From Streptomyces harenosi (lineage in GTDB: Bacteria > Actinomycetota > Actinomycetes > Streptomycetales > Streptomycetaceae): a stretch of DNA of 43,856 bases. The translations under genes were made by a program, and so were the position numbers. Position 1 is the stretch's first letter. The number at the start of each line of letters is the position of its first letter. Location: contig NZ_WYCT01000018.1 of NCBI RefSeq assembly GCF_011008945.1, forward strand, positions 1 to 43,856, read 5' to 3'. The notes beneath the pieces are model-generated. The model made no database searches, had not been told where the DNA came from, and worked only from the letters and a program-made list of their open reading frames with translations. This document shows positions 40,472-43,856 of this stretch, piece by piece.

Positions 40472-42418
40472 GTGTCACAGGAGAACTCGCAGGAGAGCCC
40501 CGGCCCCCACCGGGACGACGACCGGAGCGGCCACCGCGACGGCGACCGGGACGAGCACCGCGACGGCGGCCGGGACGACCACCGGGGCGGCCACCGCGAC
40601 GGCGACCGGGACGACCACCGGGGCGGCCACGGGGCGGACGACGGGTACGACTACGACGTCATCGTCGTCGGCTCCGGCTTCGGCGGTTCCGTCTCGGCGC
40701 TCCGCCTCACCGAGAAGGGCTACCGCGTCGGTGTGCTGGAGGCGGGCCGCCGCTTCACCCCCGCCACCCTGCCGAAGACCTCCTGGGACCTGAAGAACTA
40801 CCTGTGGGCCCCCCGGCTGGGCATGTACGGCCTCCAGCGCATCCACCTGCTCGGAAACGTCATGGTCCTGGCCGGAGCCGGGGTCGGCGGCGGTTCCCTC
40901 AACTACGCCAACACCCTCTACGTGCCGCCGAAGGCGTTCTTCGAGGACCCCCAGTGGCGGGACATCACCGACTGGGCGCAGGAGCTGAAGCCGTACTACG
41001 ACCAGGCGCGCCGCATGCTCGGGGTCCGGCTCAACCCGACGATGACGCCGTCCGACGTCCATCTGAAGGCCGCCGCCGAGCGCATGGGCGTCGGCGACAC
41101 CTTCCACATGGCACCGGTGGGCGTCTTCTTCGGCGACGGCAAGGACGCCGACGGCACGGTGACCGCCGCGCCGGGACAGCGGGTGCCGGACCCCTACTTC
41201 GGCGGTGCGGGCCCGGCCCGCCGGGCGTGCAGCGAGTGCGGCTCGTGCATGACCGGCTGCCGGCACGGCGCGAAGAACACCCTCAACGAGAACTACCTGT
41301 ACCTCGCCGAGAAGGCGGGCGCGGTCGTGCACCCCATGACGACGGTCGTGTCCGTCACGGACGACTCCCGCGGCGGCTACGCGGTCACCACGCTCCCCAC
41401 CGACCGCGGGAGGAAGGGCGGGGGCCGCGTCTTCCGGGCCCGCCGGGTCGTCCTCGCCGCCGGTACCTACGGCACCCAGACCCTGCTGCACCGGATGAAG
41501 GCCACCGGCCGGCTGCCGCACATCTCCGGCCGGCTGGGCGAGCTGACCCGCACCAACTCCGAGGCCCTGGTCGGCGCCCAGACCGACGACCGGCGCTACC
41601 GCAAGGTCACCGGGCAGCCGAAGGTCGACTTCACGCGCGGCGTCGCCATCACGTCCTCCATCCACCCGGACGCCAGCACCCACATCGAGCCCGTCCGCTA
41701 CGGCAAGGGCTCCAACTCGATGGGCAGCCTGTCCATCCTCCAGGTGCCGTACGCCGCGGACGGCAGGGGCACCTCCCGCGTCCTGGGCTTCCTGGCCCAC
41801 GCGGCCAGGCACCCGGTGCAGGTCCTGCGCTCCCTGTCCAACCGCCGCTGGTCCGAGCGGACCATCATCGGCCTGGTGATGCAGTCGCTGGACAACTCCC
41901 TGACGACGTATCTGAAACCGGCGGGCGTCGGCAAGGGACTGCTCACCGCCCGGCAGGGCCACGGCTCGCCCAACCCGAAGCAGATCAGGGCCGCCACCGA
42001 GGGGGCCCGCGCCCTCGCCGCGGAGATCAACGGCTTCGCCGGCTCCAACGTCGGTGAGCTGATGGGCACCCCGCTGACCGCGCACTTCCTCGGGGGCTGC
42101 CCGATCGGCGCCTCCCCCGAGACCGGCGTGATCGACCCCTACCACCGCCTGTACGGCCACCCCGGCATCTCGGTCGTGGACGGCGCGGCCGTCTCGGCCA
42201 ACCTGGGCGTGAACCCGTCGCTGACCATCACGGCCCAGGCGGAGCGGGCGATGTCGTACTGGCCCAACAAGGGGGAGCCCGACCCCCGCCCGGCGCAGGG
42301 CGCGGCGTACGAGCGGCTGAACCCGGTTCAGCCGAAGTACCCGGCGGTCCCGGCGGACGCGTTCGGCGCGCTGCGGCTGCCGTTCCTGGGGATGCCGGCG
42401 GTGCCGCCGAAGCAGTAG
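40472..42418 (+). CDS. GMC-family oxidoreductase (ChoD-like) with Cys cluster and His/Asp-rich N-terminus
   Basis: A 648-residue flavoprotein. The first 57 residues are HRDGDRDxHRGG-type repeats (unit 20 residues, DNA repeat at 40528 and 40588). FAD-binding VIVVGSGFGGSVSALRLTE follows, then GAGVGGGSLNYANTLYVPP, a CSECGSCMTGC cluster (CX2CX2CX3C), the RVVLAAGTYGTQTLL strand, and the GMC C-terminal signature HFLGGCPIG with ISVVDGAAVSANLGVNPSLT. It resembles mycobacterial ChoD, which occupies the same position after guaB3, but a sterol substrate is not proven. GTG start with GAGGAG at 40460-40465. Confidence 0.9.
   Translation: MSQENSQESPGPHRDDDRSGHRDGDRDEHRDGGRDDHRGGHRDGDRDDHRGGHGADDGYDYDVIVVGSGFGGSVSALRLTEKGYRVGVLEAGRRFTPATLPKTSWDLKNYLWAPRLGMYGLQRIHLLGNVMVLAGAGVGGGSLNYANTLYVPPKAFFEDPQWRDITDWAQELKPYYDQARRMLGVRLNPTMTPSDVHLKAAAERMGVGDTFHMAPVGVFFGDGKDADGTVTAAPGQRVPDPYFGGAGPARRACSECGSCMTGCRHGAKNTLNENYLYLAEKAGAVVHPMTTVVSVTDDSRGGYAVTTLPTDRGRKGGGRVFRARRVVLAAGTYGTQTLLHRMKATGRLPHISGRLGELTRTNSEALVGAQTDDRRYRKVTGQPKVDFTRGVAITSSIHPDASTHIEPVRYGKGSNSMGSLSILQVPYAADGRGTSRVLGFLAHAARHPVQVLRSLSNRRWSERTIIGLVMQSLDNSLTTYLKPAGVGKGLLTARQGHGSPNPKQIRAATEGARALAAEINGFAGSNVGELMGTPLTAHFLGGCPIGASPETGVIDPYHRLYGHPGISVVDGAAVSANLGVNPSLTITAQAERAMSYWPNKGEPDPRPAQGAAYERLNPVQPKYPAVPADAFGALRLPFLGMPAVPPKQ
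40528..40633 (+). repeat. 60-base repeat coding a His/Asp/Arg-rich head
   Basis: The same 27-base segment begins at 40528 and 40588, giving HRDGDRDEHRDGGRDDHRGG and then HRDGDRDDHRGG. It may bind metal or act as a flexible charged tail. Confidence 0.8.
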
Positions 42419-42447
42419 GCGGCCCTCCGCCGCCCCGGACATGACGA

Positions 42448-42479
42448 AGGACCTGCGCCCCCCTCCGAGCGCAGGTCCT
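42448..42479. terminator. terminator between GMC gene and LAxTG surface-protein gene
   Basis: AGGACCTGCGC pairs perfectly with GCGCAGGTCCT around a 10-base loop, between convergent genes. Confidence 0.8.
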
Positions 42480-42625
42480 CCGGGTTTGCGACGAGCCTCG
42501 TGGTCGGGCCGGTCACGTCTGGCGGCCGGACCGGCCACGAGTTCCGTGGTCACGGGGTGACGGGCTTCGCGCGCAAGCCCGCCGTCCGCCGTGCGCCGGG
42601 CCCGGCCGGTACGGAATACGGGTGG

Positions 42626-43648
42626 TTACGCCCCGGCCCCGGCCTTGCGTCGCCGGACCGCGAACACGGCACCGGCACCGGCGACGACGGCGACGCCGCC
42701 GACGAGACCGATCACGGGCAGGGCGGAGCTGGAGCCGGTCGCGGCGAGGGTGCCGGTGACCTGGGGGCTGGTGGTGACGGCGGGCTTCGTCTTGCTGTCC
42801 GCGACGGGTGCCCTGCCGCCCTCGGCCGGCCTGGTGCCCTCGGTGTCCGTGCCCGCGGCCACGATCTGGAACTCGTAGGAGACGTCACCGTAGCCGGTGC
42901 ACGCGCCGTCGGAGTCGCCGTAGATGGTCGCGCCGAGCGAGAAGCCGGCGCCCACCGGGGCCTTGGACGTCACGTTGATGCGCAGCGGGATGTCGACCTC
43001 GTAGCCGGCCTCCAGCTCGGGGGTGTGGCCGACGTAGCCGATCGCGTAGCCGACCACGTTGAGGTCCTGCCAGACCTCGGCCTCGGGGTCCCACGCCTGG
43101 AGCTGGACCCGGTCGGTGGTGAACAGGTCTTCGCCGTCCTTGTCCGAGGAGGCGCCGGCGAGGTAGCTGAGGTCCCGCAGGGTGGCGTCGGAGTTGTTGA
43201 CGACGTTCAGCGAGAACTTGTGCCAGCCGCTGCCCGCGGCGATCTTGCCGGGCAGGCCCTTGATGTCGACGTCGACCTTGGAGTCCTTGCACTCGGGGAC
43301 ATCGGGGCTCTCGGACTCCTCGGGCGCGGAGGTGGTCGGCGCCGGGGTGGTCGGCGTGGCCGAGCCGCTCGGCTCGGGCGCGGTCTCGCTCGCCGACGCC
43401 GACGGGGCCGACGTCGACGGGGCCGGGGAGGAGGGGGACTGGCTCGGGGTGGACGTGCTGTCGCCGGCCGATCCGGAGGGAGCCGGAGACGTGCTGGGGT
43501 CGCCGGTCGGCGTCGACGACTCGCTCGCGGTGGCGCTCGGCGAGGCGTCGGACGGGCCCTCGGCGTACGCGGCCGGCGCGGCGAGGAGCGCCACCGGCGC
43601 TATGACTGCCGTCGCGGCCGCTGCTGCCATGGCGCGGCGAAGCTTCAT
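42626..43648 (-). CDS. LAxTG-type cell-wall-anchored surface protein
   Basis: A 340-residue exported protein. Signal peptide MKLRRAMAAAAATAVIAPVA to AAYAEGPS; a long Ser/Thr/Pro/Ala stalk (about residues 30-115); a beta-rich domain (CKDSKVDVDIKGLPGKIAAG to YEFQIVAA, about residues 120-275) with one cysteine near each end that could form a disulfide; a second linker; then the sorting signal LAATGSSSALPVIGLVGG followed by a hydrophobic stretch and RRRKAGAGA. LAATG fits the LAxTG motif of Streptomyces class E sortases; no sortase gene is in the window. GAGG lies 6 bases before the ATG. Ligand of the domain is unknown. Confidence 0.88.
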   Translation of the reverse strand: MKLRRAMAAAAATAVIAPVALLAAPAAYAEGPSDASPSATASESSTPTGDPSTSPAPSGSAGDSTSTPSQSPSSPAPSTSAPSASASETAPEPSGSATPTTPAPTTSAPEESESPDVPECKDSKVDVDIKGLPGKIAAGSGWHKFSLNVVNNSDATLRDLSYLAGASSDKDGEDLFTTDRVQLQAWDPEAEVWQDLNVVGYAIGYVGHTPELEAGYEVDIPLRINVTSKAPVGAGFSLGATIYGDSDGACTGYGDVSYEFQIVAAGTDTEGTRPAEGGRAPVADSKTKPAVTTSPQVTGTLAATGSSSALPVIGLVGGVAVVAGAGAVFAVRRRKAGAGA

Positions 43649-43798
43649 GAAGACCTCGGAAAGTCGGGCGCACTGCGGCGGCGCAGTACGAGTCTGAGGA
43701 AGGCCGCCGCGCGTGTGGAGCACGGGCGTGGCTCTCGATTCAGCAGGTTTGATCAACGAGGCCGAGGAAGGGTTGTCCGTACACTCACACAATTTTTA

Positions 43799-43814
43799 TG
43801 TGACCTGTGTCACT
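43799..43814. promoter_or_regulatory. CRP-type binding site candidate
   Basis: TGTGA-CCTGTG-TCACT matches TGTGA-N6-TCACA at 9 of 10 positions and the Streptomyces Crp pattern GTG-N6-GNCAC exactly (43800-43813). It lies about 155 bases upstream of the surface-protein start next to an AT-rich stretch (ATTTTTATG). Confidence 0.5.
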
Positions 43815-43856
43815 GCTGGGTGCCTCCGGTGCCGGGGGTGGGAGGCGTACGCGGGG

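Overview
The window is a stretch of chromosome from a Streptomyces or a very close relative. Evidence: very high GC with GC-rich third codon positions, many GTG starts, a neighbouring pair that reads as whiD and bldM, and many one-pass Ser/Thr kinases. The backbone order alr, tsaE, tsaB, rimI, tsaD, groES, groEL1, WhiB-type gene, sigD, guaB, guaB3, GMC (ChoD-like) oxidase is the order I know from Mycobacterium tuberculosis, so this is an ancient actinobacterial core with later insertions.

Layout. 1-7000: alanine racemase, a membrane-anchored alpha/beta hydrolase, the t6A tRNA-modification genes tsaE/tsaB/tsaD with rimI, a small orphan gene behind a strong palindrome, and a YkuD-like protein without its catalytic Cys. 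7000-13150: a LacI-family regulator, an LCP cell-wall ligase, a 620-base non-coding block with three 92-base tandem repeats, a THUMP-like methyltransferase and two lipoprotein polysaccharide deacetylases in tandem. 13150-15600: the groES-groEL1 heat-shock operon with two CIRCE operators. 15876-19200: a three-gene, translationally coupled, lower-GC cassette (HEPN-like protein, ParA-like KGGVGR ATPase, STAND-like ATPase), which is the best candidate for an undescribed system, probably defence or conflict. 19400-22350: SDR, MOSC and LysR genes, then whiD. 22720-24374: bldM with its sigma-BldN-type promoter, a 203-base inverted-repeat element starting at the last base of the bldM stop codon, and sigD. 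24462-28571: guaB behind a sigma-R-like promoter, guaB3, and a nucleotide-sugar dehydrogenase with Ser in place of the catalytic Cys. 28847-30553: glpD. 30814-38665: four consecutive Ser/Thr kinase-family genes, the second a pseudokinase; the first three share a related extracellular domain. 38821-43648: a succinate-semialdehyde-type dehydrogenase, a GMC oxidoreductase with a Cys cluster, and an LAxTG-type surface protein.

How the genes fit together. Housekeeping functions (cell-wall D-alanine, t6A modification, chaperonin, guanine nucleotide synthesis) sit beside developmental regulators (WhiD, BldM) and an envelope-sensing kinase cluster. Several starts (tsaB, the LacI gene, the HEPN-like gene, the LysR gene, the aldehyde dehydrogenase) have a TAnnnT hexamer exactly 7 bases upstream, which suggests leaderless mRNAs. 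All functions come from motif reading and family knowledge; no database search was run.
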